A program made the position numbers and the translations under genes. A stretch of 13,228 bases of DNA, from positions 6,242 through 19,469 of the forward strand of contig DKOA01000067.1 in assembly GCA_002469895.1 (NCBI GenBank). The letters run 5' to 3'. Positions 1-6,950 of this stretch are shown here, in pieces; within the stretch, counting starts at the first letter, position 1, and every line of letters starts with the position of its first letter. The notes below the pieces were generated by a model. That model was not told where the DNA came from. It was given only the letters and a program-made list of their open reading frames with translations, and made no database searches. The DNA is from Opitutia bacterium UBA7374 (lineage in GTDB: Bacteria > Verrucomicrobiota > Verrucomicrobiia > Opitutales > Coraliomargaritaceae).

Positions 1-1
1 A

Positions 2-820
2 TCGGATCCCATGAGCGCTTTACAATGGATTGATGCAAATTCTGACGGTCTCACCCGCTCGGTCCGCAATGAACAGCTAATTGCCGCATACGCGGGCTTC
101 GCGCAAAATAATCTACAAGCCGCCTTGTTGAGTGCCGGTCAGCTAGGAGAGGCAAATTCCTATGAACTGCGGATCAAATCCAGAATTATGGGCGATATGA
201 TACGGACGCAGGCAGAAAATAGCGGAGTGGTTGCGGCCAAACAAAGCATCGAACAAATGCCGGATTCTGAAATTCGTAACCGGCTGATCACCGACTTGAT
301 TGACGTTTGGGCAGGCACTTCCCCAACGGAAGCTGCAGCCTATATTTCTTCACTTGGAAACAACGCGACGGAAGAACAAAAGAGGGCTCTTGCCCGGAGT
401 TGGGCAAGAAATGATCCGGCGGCCGCCGCCAGCTGGATTGATACGCTGGATCCGAGTGACCCGGCCTCCAGCCGAGCTACCAGAGATATTATACGTGAAT
501 GGGCCCGATACGATCTCAACTCTTCGGCAGAATGGCTTAATTCTCGCCCGGCATCGCCTGAAATGGATCGCGCTATCGGCAGCTATACCTATCACGCAGT
601 ACAGGAAGATCCAGCAAGCGCCATGGAATGGGCCACATCCGTCGACAGTGAAGGCATGAAAGACTACCTGCAAAAGCGTGTCGCTGGTGCTTGGCGCGAA
701 GAGGACCCGGTCGCCTTTCAAAACTATCTGGACAGCAGCGAACTGAGTGACGAACGGAAGACCGAGCTGCAAGAAGCGCGCTCCTGGGGCAGCTGGCAAG
801 GTCGATGGGGCCGCCGCTAA
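2..820 (+). CDS. DPxxAxxW helical-repeat protein, 5' end missing
   Basis: The frame is open to the window edge, and the residues before the first ATG (position 11) already read S-D-P, the start of a repeat unit. The gene therefore probably begins upstream and ATG 11 is internal. The visible 273 residues divide into about eight units of 31-37 residues. Each opens with a motif like D-P-x-x-A-x-x-W (DPMSALQW, SPTEAAAY, DPAAAASW, DLNSSAEW, DPASAMEW, DPVAFQNY) and ends in a second helix with an aromatic residue and an acidic or Asn cap (SWARN, EWARY, AWREE). This is the pattern of an alpha-alpha solenoid related in style to HEAT or TPR folds. Similar proteins are common in Verrucomicrobiota, usually without a known function. 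The C-terminus is short and basic (GRWGRR). No catalytic residues are visible. A scaffold or binding role is inferred from the fold only. Confidence 0.7.
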   Translation, partial: SDPMSALQWIDANSDGLTRSVRNEQLIAAYAGFAQNNLQAALLSAGQLGEANSYELRIKSRIMGDMIRTQAENSGVVAAKQSIEQMPDSEIRNRLITDLIDVWAGTSPTEAAAYISSLGNNATEEQKRALARSWARNDPAAAASWIDTLDPSDPASSRATRDIIREWARYDLNSSAEWLNSRPASPEMDRAIGSYTYHAVQEDPASAMEWATSVDSEGMKDYLQKRVAGAWREEDPVAFQNYLDSSELSDERKTELQEARSWGSWQGRWGRR

Positions 821-876
821 GGGTAAAGAATCTTCACTCGGCTCAGTCTGAAAAATCGGCAAATACGGTTGATTGC

Positions 877-1422
877 ATGACTACAGATAAACAGATTTTA
901 AATACACCACCAGAACTGGCAGAATGGTTTTGTCTGCGTGCCCAAAATAAGCGCGAACACATTGCCGCTGCCATGCTCAACCAGGTGGAATCGATCGAAG
1001 CATTTTGCCCGAGGATCCGACAGTTTCGAAAGACGCGGAGTGGCAAGAAACGCTTTGTCGATGCACTCTTCCCGGGCTACCTCTTCGCTCGCTTTAACCT
1101 GTTGCAGCAGTACCGTCTAATTATTCACACTCACGGTGTGCTTCATGTCGTTGGACATGATGAAAAGCGTGCGATTCCGGACAAGTTGATCGAAGACCTA
1201 ATGGCCGACCTACCGGAAGAGGGAATCCTCGATGCACCGGATCTCAGTTGCCGTCCGGGCGCGGAGATTGAACTCATTGCCGGATCGCTCAAGGGGCTAC
1301 AGGGCAAAGTACTCGCCCTATTGCCGGCTGAAAGGCGAGTTAAAGTTCTCCTCGAAATCCTCGGCCGGGAAATCACAATCGCTGTCAGTGCGGAAGAAAT
1401 CCACGTTGCGTCGGGTAATTAG
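877..1422 (+). CDS. NusG/RfaH/UpxY-family transcription antitermination factor
   Basis: A protein of 181 residues with the two-domain layout of NusG. An N-terminal NGN domain (about 15-112) opens with a W-F-C-L-R-A-Q strand and holds the typical L-F-P-G-Y-L-F motif at 64-70. A C-terminal KOW domain (about 127-178) contains G-S-L-K-G-L-Q-G-K-V. NusG relatives bind RNA polymerase beside the transcribed DNA and suppress pausing or termination. The gene is not next to secE or rplK, where housekeeping nusG normally lies, so it is probably a specialised paralogue of the RfaH, LoaP or UpxY type. The open frame extends back to an ATG at 805, inside the preceding gene. I chose ATG 877 because the NGN domain starts about 15 residues later and the upstream codons look like read-through. 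No clear ribosome binding site is visible. The next gene downstream is a tRNA on the other strand, so its target operon is not in view. Confidence 0.85.
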   Translation: MTTDKQILNTPPELAEWFCLRAQNKREHIAAAMLNQVESIEAFCPRIRQFRKTRSGKKRFVDALFPGYLFARFNLLQQYRLIIHTHGVLHVVGHDEKRAIPDKLIEDLMADLPEEGILDAPDLSCRPGAEIELIAGSLKGLQGKVLALLPAERRVKVLLEILGREITIAVSAEEIHVASGN

Positions 1423-1459
1423 CGCAACGATTCGAACTGAAGAATCCGCTGGAAAAAAA

Positions 1460-1540
<81 letters not shown>

Positions 1541-1568
1541 CAGATCCGGCATAACGGATGTAAAAGCT

Positions 1569-1599
1569 GATATAGTTCCTCTTCGCTGATTTCTGTCAA
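1569..1599 (-). promoter_or_regulatory. Candidate sigma70 promoter of tRNA-His
   Basis: Reading the minus strand, a perfect -35 box TTGACA (1599-1594) is followed 19 bp later by TATATC (1574-1569) as a -10 box. This lies about 31 bp before the mature tRNA 5' end. The -35 match is exact, but the spacing is longer than the usual 16-18 bp, so the exact -10 hexamer is uncertain. Confidence 0.45.
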
Positions 1600-1650
1600 T
1601 ACAGCTTTGAGCCAATCTCTAACCCCATAGAATTCTTTCTTATAGTCCGA

Positions 1651-1679
1651 TCCTTGCTTGGCAATCGAGCGGATATAAT
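1651..1679 (+). promoter_or_regulatory. Candidate promoter of the HAD phosphatase pair
   Basis: A perfect -10 hexamer TATAAT is present at 1674-1679. The -35 region at the best spacing (TCCTTG, 1651-1656, 17 bp) is weak; TTGCTT at 1654-1659 fits better but only with a 14-bp spacer. A start near 1686 would give a leader of about 35 nt before the ATG at 1721. The region between tRNA-His and this gene holds nothing else I can identify. Confidence 0.45.
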
Positions 1680-1720
1680 CAACCTCAACCTGCAGTAAGC
1701 GAAGCCTGAAACAGAATTAT

Positions 1721-2383
1721 ATGAATACAGTCATCTTTGACTTGGATGGAACCTTGGTCGATAATTTCGTCGCTATCGCCGAGAGTATACAGCACGCACA
1801 GCGTCAGCTAAACCTGCCGGAATCTTCTTTTGAAACGGTAAAGTCTGCTGTCGGCGGTGGCTACAAACTCACTCTACAACGATTGTTTGGCAACGAACTC
1901 GCGACCAAAGCAGACGCCCACTTCGTTACACACTTTAACGAACACCTTTTGGAAGGCGTTGAGGCTCTTCCGGGTGCGCGGGAACTGATCAAAATTCTTC
2001 AGGCAAAAGGAAAACAGTTAGCCGTCCTGACGAACAAGAATGGCGCCGCGGCCCGACATATTCTCCGCCACTTGGATCTGGATCAATCATTTGAGGCCAT
2101 CTTCGGAGTAGAAGACACCCCCTACCGCAAACCGGATCCGGCTTTCACCCAAGCCCTGCTCAAACAACTCCGCGCGGACCCGAAAGATTGTCTTCTGATT
2201 GGAGACTCACCCTTTGATTTCGAGACCGCTCAGAACGTGACGATGCCGTGCTGCCTCGTTACCACCGGTAGTCATACAGAAGAACAACTCCGCGAAGAGA
2301 CCGCCTGCCGGGAAATCTTTCCAGACTTGCTTGAACTGGGACGCATCCGGCTCAACTGCACACCCGAATGCTCAGCCTTATGA
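1721..2383 (+). CDS. HAD-superfamily phosphatase, phosphoglycolate phosphatase-like (1)
   Basis: A 220-residue cytosolic hydrolase with all four HAD motifs. Motif I is DLDGTLVD with the nucleophile Asp7 and acid/base Asp9. Motif II is the Thr in L-T-N-K (about 104), motif III the Lys in R-K-P-D-P (137), and motif IV G-D-S-P-F-D (161-166). The helical cap lies between motifs I and II (about 15-90), the layout of subfamily IA enzymes such as Gph and PpaX. Length and motifs fit phosphoglycolate phosphatase, which clears 2-phosphoglycolate formed by DNA repair or oxygenase side reactions, but this family changes substrate easily and a pyrophosphatase or nucleotide phosphatase is equally possible. 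No Shine-Dalgarno is visible before the ATG. Its stop overlaps the next start as ATGA, so the two enzymes are probably translationally coupled. Confidence 0.9.
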   Translation: MNTVIFDLDGTLVDNFVAIAESIQHAQRQLNLPESSFETVKSAVGGGYKLTLQRLFGNELATKADAHFVTHFNEHLLEGVEALPGARELIKILQAKGKQLAVLTNKNGAAARHILRHLDLDQSFEAIFGVEDTPYRKPDPAFTQALLKQLRADPKDCLLIGDSPFDFETAQNVTMPCCLVTTGSHTEEQLREETACREIFPDLLELGRIRLNCTPECSAL

Positions 2384-3030
2384 GCTTACCGAAGACACCC
2401 GGCGCGGTCATCTGGGATATGGATGGCACACTCATTGATCAGACAGCCGGCATTGTTCGCTGTTATGAGGAAGTTGTCTCTGCTCTGGGGCACCCCACCC
2501 CCGACCCCGGGGAAATCCACCGAAGTATGGGAGGGCCGATGGCACAGACCATGGCTCTCTTTGTTCAACCGGAAGAACTGGAAGCCGCCTGCCTTGATTT
2601 TCGCAAACGGTTTCCCGACATTATGTACGATGGTATTATCGTCCTGCCGGGAGCGCTTCAACTGGTGCGCAACTTCTACAACGCCGGCGTGCCACAAGCC
2701 ATCTTAACCAATAAGCACGGACCAACTGCCCGGGAAGTTTCCCGGCACTGTGGCTTCGCAAGCTACATACCGATTTGTGTTGGTAGCACAGACACCGAGT
2801 GGAGTAAGCCGGACCCGACACTAACCGAATATGTACTCAAAGCGATGGATGCTTCGCGTACATCCGGTGCCGTTCTAATCGGTGATTCGCCGACTGATGT
2901 CGCTACAGCAGAAAACGCCGGACTGGAATGCTACACTGTAGCTACCGGAGCGCACAGCACAGAGGAGTTGATCGCTGCCGGAGGCGCCGAAGCGGTCGAG
3001 TCGTTGAATGACTGGATCGAGTTAACTTAA
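2380..3030 (+). CDS. HAD-superfamily phosphatase, phosphoglycolate phosphatase-like (2)
   Basis: A 216-residue HAD hydrolase of the same subfamily as its upstream neighbour. Motif I is W-D-M-D-G-T-L-I-D (Asp13, Asp15), motif II L-T-N-K-H (Thr110), motif III K-P-D-P (Lys143), and motif IV G-D-S-P-T-D (168-173). Both proteins share L-T-N-K, K-P-D-P, I-G-D-S-P and a V-x-T-G-(S/A)-H-(S/T)-E-E segment near the end, so they are probably old tandem duplicates with diverged caps and hence perhaps different substrates. I chose ATG 2380, which overlaps the previous stop as ATGA; ATG 2368 is four codons earlier and also in frame. The 3' end overlaps the convergent priA gene by 9 bp. Confidence 0.88.
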   Translation: MSLPKTPGAVIWDMDGTLIDQTAGIVRCYEEVVSALGHPTPDPGEIHRSMGGPMAQTMALFVQPEELEAACLDFRKRFPDIMYDGIIVLPGALQLVRNFYNAGVPQAILTNKHGPTAREVSRHCGFASYIPICVGSTDTEWSKPDPTLTEYVLKAMDASRTSGAVLIGDSPTDVATAENAGLECYTVATGAHSTEELIAAGGAEAVESLNDWIELT

Positions 3031-5289
3031 CTGCATCGGATCGACATCGATCTGATCAAAGACATCCCGATCCATTTTAAAGTCCTCTCGCAGGGAAACA
3101 ATACGCTGAATCACCTGTGACGCACTGGGGGCGAAATACCAGAGTTGAAAACGGTACTCGTCGCGAATCTTCTCAATCGGAGCCACCGCTGGACCTCGGA
3201 TTTCAATCGAGTCCCCCATCGCCTGCTCCAGCACCTTGGCCCATTGCTCAATGTAGAAATTAACCTTTTCAGGATTACGTCCGCGAAAGAGATGTCGAAT
3301 GAGGTGCCGAAATGGCGGATAGTTGAACTCACGCCGTTGTTCCAACTCTTCCAGTTGGAAGCCCTCAAAGTCGGATTTACGGGCGAACTGAATCGGAGGC
3401 GCATGCGGCGTACTGGTCTGGATAATCACTTCGCCCGCACGGTCGCCACGTCCCGCACGGCCCGAAACTTGCACAATCAATTGAAAGGTACGTTCCGCTG
3501 CGCGAAAGTCCTCCACATGGAGCGATTTATCCGCATCAATCAAACCAACCAAAGTGACATTCGGAAAATCCAAGCCCTTGGCGATCATCTGCGTACCGAC
3601 TAAAATATCAATCCGGCCGCGACGGAAGTCTCCAAGAATCTTTCGATAAAGATTCTTCTTCGACATGGAGTCCGCATCCATCCGCACGATGGTCGCTCTG
3701 GGCAGGATCTTCTGGACAAGATCTTCAATCTTCTGGGTACCGTGCCCCCGAAAGCGAATACCAGGCGCACGACACTTCGGGCAGTTTTGCGGCGCTTTAT
3801 ATTCCTGCGCGCAGAGGTGACAACGGAGATAGCCATCCGTCCGATGGTAGGTCATCGGGATACTGCATTGACCGCATTCTGCAACATAGCCGCAATCCGG
3901 ACAAAGCATACTGGTGGAAAATCCCCGTCGATTCAGAAAGAGGATGCTCTGCTCCTTCTTTTCAAAACGATCTATTAATTTCTCTGCCAACATGGAGGAA
4001 ACCGGCGAACCTTTGTGCCGACCCGTCAGTCCCTCACGGCGCATATCAACCAGATGAATCCGGGGGAGCTCACAGTGATCCACCCGCTTAAACATTCGAT
4101 CCACTGCGTACTTCCCACGCTCTACATTATACAGTGACTCCAAGGAGGGTGTAGCTGAACCGACAATACAAAGTGCTTCGTTTTGGCTGGCCCGGTAAAC
4201 CGCCACATCACGCCCATGGTAGCGGGGATTATCCTCCTGTTTGTAGGACGGTTCATGCTCCTCATCCACGATCATTAACTGCAGATTCTGTACCGGTGCA
4301 AAAACCGCAGACCGTGCACCGACGACAACATGTGCAGCTCCACTGGCCAAAGCCTTCCACGCATCGTAACGTTCGCCATCGCTTAAATGGCTGTGCCAAA
4401 CCACTGTTTTCACCCCACGTGCTTCCAAACGGGCACGGACTCGTCCCACCGTCTGGGGAGCCAGCGCCACTTCCGGCACAAGAAAAATCACCCCACCACC
4501 CGATGCCACCGTACGCTCGACAGCATTGAGGTAGACTTCTGTTTTCCCGGAACCGGTCACGCCATGGAGGAGTCGAACGCTAAAACCACCGCGTTCTATC
4601 GCCCCTAAAATCGAATCTACACACTGGGCTTGCTCTGTCGTTAAAGTTGGTCGAGTCCCAGTAATTTCTTCCGCTGATTCATCCAGCTCGTCCTCATAAG
4701 CAATTCGTGGCTGCTCCGTATCTGTTTCCACCAACCAGCCTTTGCTTAATAATGCCTGACAGGCAGAAACACTCATCCCCATACGTTTGAGAATAGTCGC
4801 ACGAGGCTGCGGCTTTAGTTGTGTTTGAATAAAACGTAATAACTCCGCCTGCCGGGGCGCTCGTTTTTTCAATTGCATCATCTCCTCAGCCGATGGTGAT
4901 GTACCAACCGCTATGTAGCGCAGCGTCTTTGATTTCATTCCACGACGGATCGCCGCAGGGATCATGGCCTCCAGTACTGCCTCCGGACTGCTCGCGTAGT
5001 AACGCACCGCCCAGCGAAACAAGTCGATCAGCTCCTCGGTTAAGACCGGATATTCCTGCACCACTTCATAGAGCATCTTCAGCTTGCCGGGAGGAATCGT
5101 TTGGTCTGTCCCCAGGCGCAATACCACACCTAATTCACTACGGCGACGCAAAGGCACGCGAACCAGCGACCCGGGAACTACCGCTTGTCGGCATGTCGGA
5201 GGCACTGCGTAAGCCAACGCTTTATCGAAGCCGGAAAAGGCCACCACCTCGACTATGGAAGTCGACTTATCTGTCTTCATCGCTGCCAT
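3022..5289 (-). CDS. priA: Primosomal protein N' (replication restart helicase PriA)
   Basis: A superfamily 2 DNA helicase that recognises stalled forks and D-loops and reloads the replicative helicase. Counting from an in-frame TTG at 5295 (757 residues), the N-terminal 3'-DNA-binding domain covers about 12-105, with S-L-V-R-V-P-L and the E-L-G-V-V turn. The helicase core has Walker A G-V-T-G-S-G-K-T (245-252), D-E-E-H (344-347), G-S-A-T-P (379-383), motif V around G-T-Q-M-I-A-K-G, and motif VI Q-V-S-G-R-A-G-R. An inserted zinc module carries four C-x-x-C pairs (465/468, 474/477, 492/495, 505/508), the eight cysteines expected for two Zn ions. Nothing is truncated. The start is uncertain: TTG 5295, ATG 5289 or ATG 5280. 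A weak GGGA lies upstream and conserved sequence begins only after the last of these; I list ATG 5289. It is the last gene of a run with a TPR gene and a Fur-family gene. Confidence 0.97.
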   Translation of the reverse strand: MAAMKTDKSTSIVEVVAFSGFDKALAYAVPPTCRQAVVPGSLVRVPLRRRSELGVVLRLGTDQTIPPGKLKMLYEVVQEYPVLTEELIDLFRWAVRYYASSPEAVLEAMIPAAIRRGMKSKTLRYIAVGTSPSAEEMMQLKKRAPRQAELLRFIQTQLKPQPRATILKRMGMSVSACQALLSKGWLVETDTEQPRIAYEDELDESAEEITGTRPTLTTEQAQCVDSILGAIERGGFSVRLLHGVTGSGKTEVYLNAVERTVASGGGVIFLVPEVALAPQTVGRVRARLEARGVKTVVWHSHLSDGERYDAWKALASGAAHVVVGARSAVFAPVQNLQLMIVDEEHEPSYKQEDNPRYHGRDVAVYRASQNEALCIVGSATPSLESLYNVERGKYAVDRMFKRVDHCELPRIHLVDMRREGLTGRHKGSPVSSMLAEKLIDRFEKKEQSILFLNRRGFSTSMLCPDCGYVAECGQCSIPMTYHRTDGYLRCHLCAQEYKAPQNCPKCRAPGIRFRGHGTQKIEDLVQKILPRATIVRMDADSMSKKNLYRKILGDFRRGRIDILVGTQMIAKGLDFPNVTLVGLIDADKSLHVEDFRAAERTFQLIVQVSGRAGRGDRAGEVIIQTSTPHAPPIQFARKSDFEGFQLEELEQRREFNYPPFRHLIRHLFRGRNPEKVNFYIEQWAKVLEQAMGDSIEIRGPAVAPIEKIRDEYRFQLWYFAPSASQVIQRIVSLREDFKMDRDVFDQIDVDPMQLS

Positions 5290-5318
5290 GGCCAATGCTT
5301 TTCCCGCGGTCCAGAAGA

Positions 5319-5684
5319 TCAGGCAATGCCCAAATCTTCGAGCAAAACACAGTAGGCCGGATAAGTTTGCAGGTCAGCGAGATCGGGATCATTACACATC
5401 CACTCAAAGTCCTTATAGCCGTGCTTGATCGCTCCCTGAAGTGCCGCAGTGGCATCACGCAAACGCCCCTTTAAGGCAAGGCTACAAGCCAGATTGTAGT
5501 GCGCCGTAGGGTCTTCCGGCGTGAGGCGAACGAGCTTGCGATCGATCCGCAAGCCGTCGTCTATGCGACCCGCTTTCGTGTAGAGATGTGCCAAAATCCC
5601 CGCAGTGCGTATGTCTCGTGGCATGCGGCGATGCAAAGCCTCAAAAAAACTCAGCTCAAAGGTGTATGATTCACGGACGCTCAT
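5319..5684 (-). CDS. Small TPR-repeat protein
   Basis: A 121-residue soluble protein with about two tetratricopeptide repeats. One spans A-G-I-L-A-H-L-Y-T-K-A-G-R to L-T-P-E-D-P (about 29-60), the next A-H-Y-N-L-A-C-S-L-A-L-K-G-R (about 62-95). The tail has F-E-W-M-C-N-D-P-D-L-A-D-L, a pattern typical of the segment that closes TPR arrays ('TPR end-of-group' style, D-P-D-L then P-x-[FY]-x-x-L-L). Such proteins bind partner peptides, and no partner can be named here. The gene starts 9 bp after the Fur-family stop and ends about 30 bp before priA, so all three are likely co-transcribed. No signal peptide or Shine-Dalgarno sequence is visible. Confidence 0.8.
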   Translation of the reverse strand: MSVRESYTFELSFFEALHRRMPRDIRTAGILAHLYTKAGRIDDGLRIDRKLVRLTPEDPTAHYNLACSLALKGRLRDATAALQGAIKHGYKDFEWMCNDPDLADLQTYPAYCVLLEDLGIA

Positions 5685-5693
5685 CCGGGTAAA

Positions 5694-6182
5694 TTAAGCG
5701 CGGGCTTGGATCGCCTCGTTCGAGCACACACCGTTTTTCTTGCCCGGACAACGGGCACTAACTTGCAGGCGCTGATCAACCACTTCCAAGCCCAGCTTCG
5801 AAGCAACGGTCTGCCCGTACCATTCCATAAAGGGAGCATCAATCTCGAAGATCTTTTCACAATCGGTGCAGATCACCTGCGCCTGAAAGGTGCGGACATC
5901 CTTGTTCGCTGCATAAAATTTATAATCACGCCCGACATCCACTTCCCGGATCAGGTTGCTCTCCGTCAAGATGGGCAAGGCCCGATACACCGTTGCCCGT
6001 GAGACAGAGCTATCAATGGCTCGTGCTTTATCGAGTAAATCCTCAGCGGTAAAATGATCCTCCATTCCAAAGGCCGCGTCAAAGATGGCCATTCGCTGGT
6101 TCGTCACACGCAAGCTCTTGCTGTTGAGGAACTCCTTAAAGGTATCGCGCACCGGATCGTTGCTGGGCTGAGGAACTGTCAT
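5694..6182 (-). CDS. Atypical Fur-family transcriptional regulator
   Basis: A 162-residue protein with the Fur fold. The N-terminal winged helix (about 10-85) includes R-V-T-N-Q-R and the recognition segment S-R-A-T-V-Y-R-A-L (61-69). The C-terminal dimerisation domain has C-T-D-C (105, 108) and a second cysteine pair at 145 and 153. Normal Fur, Zur and PerR proteins bind regulatory metal through several histidines, notably an H-H-x-H stretch just before the first cysteine pair and a histidine near the second. Here the first stretch reads T-F-Q-A-Q-V-I-C and the second L-Q-V-S-A-R-C. The protein has one histidine in total (His43). The structural Cys4 zinc site may survive, but with seven residues between the second pair rather than two to four. 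Target and effector are unknown. It is the first gene of the run leading to priA and is divergent from rplU. Confidence 0.88.
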   Translation of the reverse strand: MTVPQPSNDPVRDTFKEFLNSKSLRVTNQRMAIFDAAFGMEDHFTAEDLLDKARAIDSSVSRATVYRALPILTESNLIREVDVGRDYKFYAANKDVRTFQAQVICTDCEKIFEIDAPFMEWYGQTVASKLGLEVVDQRLQVSARCPGKKNGVCSNEAIQARA

Positions 6183-6187
6183 TCGTT

Positions 6188-6209
6188 ATTGAGACTGTAT
6201 TGAGACTGT
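6188..6209. repeat. Two perfect tandem 11-bp repeats before the Fur-family gene
   Basis: ATTGAGACTGT occurs twice head to tail (6188-6198 and 6199-6209) with no spacer, starting 5 bp upstream of the Fur-family start codon at 6182. An 11-bp period places the copies on the same face of the helix. On the gene's own strand the unit reads ACAGTCTCAAT, and the first copy overlaps a possible -10 box. An operator for self-control is an inference; simple slippage duplication is the alternative. Confidence 0.6.
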
Positions 6210-6232
6210 AGAGGACAAAAGCAAGCCTGCAA
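6205..6232 (-). promoter_or_regulatory. Possible promoter of the Fur-family/TPR/priA run
   Basis: On the minus strand TTGCAG (6232-6227) and TACAGT (6210-6205) are separated by 16 bp. Each box matches the sigma70 consensus at four positions, so this is weak, but it sits at a sensible distance from ATG 6182 and its -10 box runs into the tandem 11-bp repeats. Confidence 0.25.
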
Positions 6233-6293
6233 TCAAACAAGCGGATAAGTCAGCTCATCTGGGGGTATATTTTTCTTGATTTCACCGCTCAAG

Positions 6294-6310
6294 ACGCTTT
6301 TTTGAAGCGT
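6294..6310 (+). promoter_or_regulatory. Leader hairpin before rplU
   Basis: ACGCTT and AAGCGT form a perfect 6-bp stem with a 5-nt loop (TTTTG), ending 13 bp before the rplU ATG, where a ribosome binding site would be expected. Many ribosomal protein operons have structured leaders for feedback control. Whether this small hairpin does so is unknown. Confidence 0.35.
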
Positions 6311-6323
6311 TTCCAAATTTCTT

Positions 6324-6638
6324 ATGAAAGCAACTATCCGCACACAAGGCCGCCAGTTCACCGTCTCTGAAGGAGACGTCTTGAAAGTTAACGCCTACCC
6401 GAATACCGAAGCCGGAGACAGCATCGATCTAAGTGAAGTTCTCATGGTCGGTGAAGGTACAGAAGCACGCTTCGGTTCACCACTGATCGAAGGTGCAAGC
6501 GTCAAGGCGACCGTCCTTGAAAATAAGAAAGACAAGAAAATCGTCATTTTCAAAAAGAAGCGCCGCCAAGGCTACAAGCGCCGCCGCGGCCACCGCCAAC
6601 ATCTATCTGTCATTAAAATCGAATCGATCAACGCATAG
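6324..6638 (+). CDS. rplU: 50S ribosomal protein L21
   Basis: A 104-residue structural protein of the large ribosomal subunit that contacts 23S rRNA. Family features are the opening M-K-A-T-I-R-T-x-G-x-Q-F (the A-I-I-x-x-G-G-K-Q strand of L21), the V-L-M-V-G-E strand, and the basic stretch F-K-K-K-R-R-Q-G-Y-K-R-R-R-G-H-R-Q (74-93) with the family signature. Length is normal. It is followed after 38 bp by rpmA, the usual partner, and the two are probably one transcript. No Shine-Dalgarno sequence precedes the ATG, which is notable for a highly expressed gene. Confidence 0.98.
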   Translation: MKATIRTQGRQFTVSEGDVLKVNAYPNTEAGDSIDLSEVLMVGEGTEARFGSPLIEGASVKATVLENKKDKKIVIFKKKRRQGYKRRRGHRQHLSVIKIESINA

Positions 6639-6676
6639 TTGACGCTTCACCAACCTAATTCGAACACCCACTCGAT

Positions 6677-6922
6677 ATGTCACATAAAAAAGGACAAGGA
6701 ACTTCTAAGAACGGACGCGACAGCAACAGCAAGCGCCTCGGTGTTAAAAAGTTTGGCGGCGAGTCTGTCATCGCCGGTAACATTATTCTGCGTCAGCGCG
6801 GTACCCGTTATCATCCCGGTGCGAACGTGGGCATGGGACGCGACCATACCCTGTTTGCGCTGAACGATGGCAAGGTATCCTTCGATAAGGAACACCGTAA
6901 AGTGACCGTTCTCGAAGCCTAA
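6677..6922 (+). CDS. rpmA: 50S ribosomal protein L27
   Basis: An 81-residue protein whose N-terminal tail reaches the peptidyl transferase centre. It begins M-S-H-K-K-G-Q-G and continues with N-G-R-D-S-N-S-K-R-L-G-V-K, then R-Q-R-G-T-x-x-H-P-G and G-x-G-x-D-H-T-L-F-A, all L27 signatures. There is no cleavable N-terminal extension of the kind found in Firmicutes. The K-K-G-Q-G start resembles PVC-group L27. The gene ends 28 bp before a strong terminator. The Obg GTPase gene that often follows L27 is absent, since the next gene lies on the other strand. Confidence 0.98.
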   Translation: MSHKKGQGTSKNGRDSNSKRLGVKKFGGESVIAGNIILRQRGTRYHPGANVGMGRDHTLFALNDGKVSFDKEHRKVTVLEA

Positions 6923-6950
6923 TATATAGAACTACAGGTTTTCCTAACTA

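Noticed and set aside
350..862. Minus-strand open frame of 170 codons opposite the repeat protein
   Set aside because: The plus strand has clear protein repeats; this frame has no recognisable features.
4893..5474. Plus-strand open frame of 193 codons opposite priA and the TPR gene
   Set aside because: It spans two well-supported minus-strand genes, is rich in Pro, Ser and Arg with no domain, and is a shadow frame.
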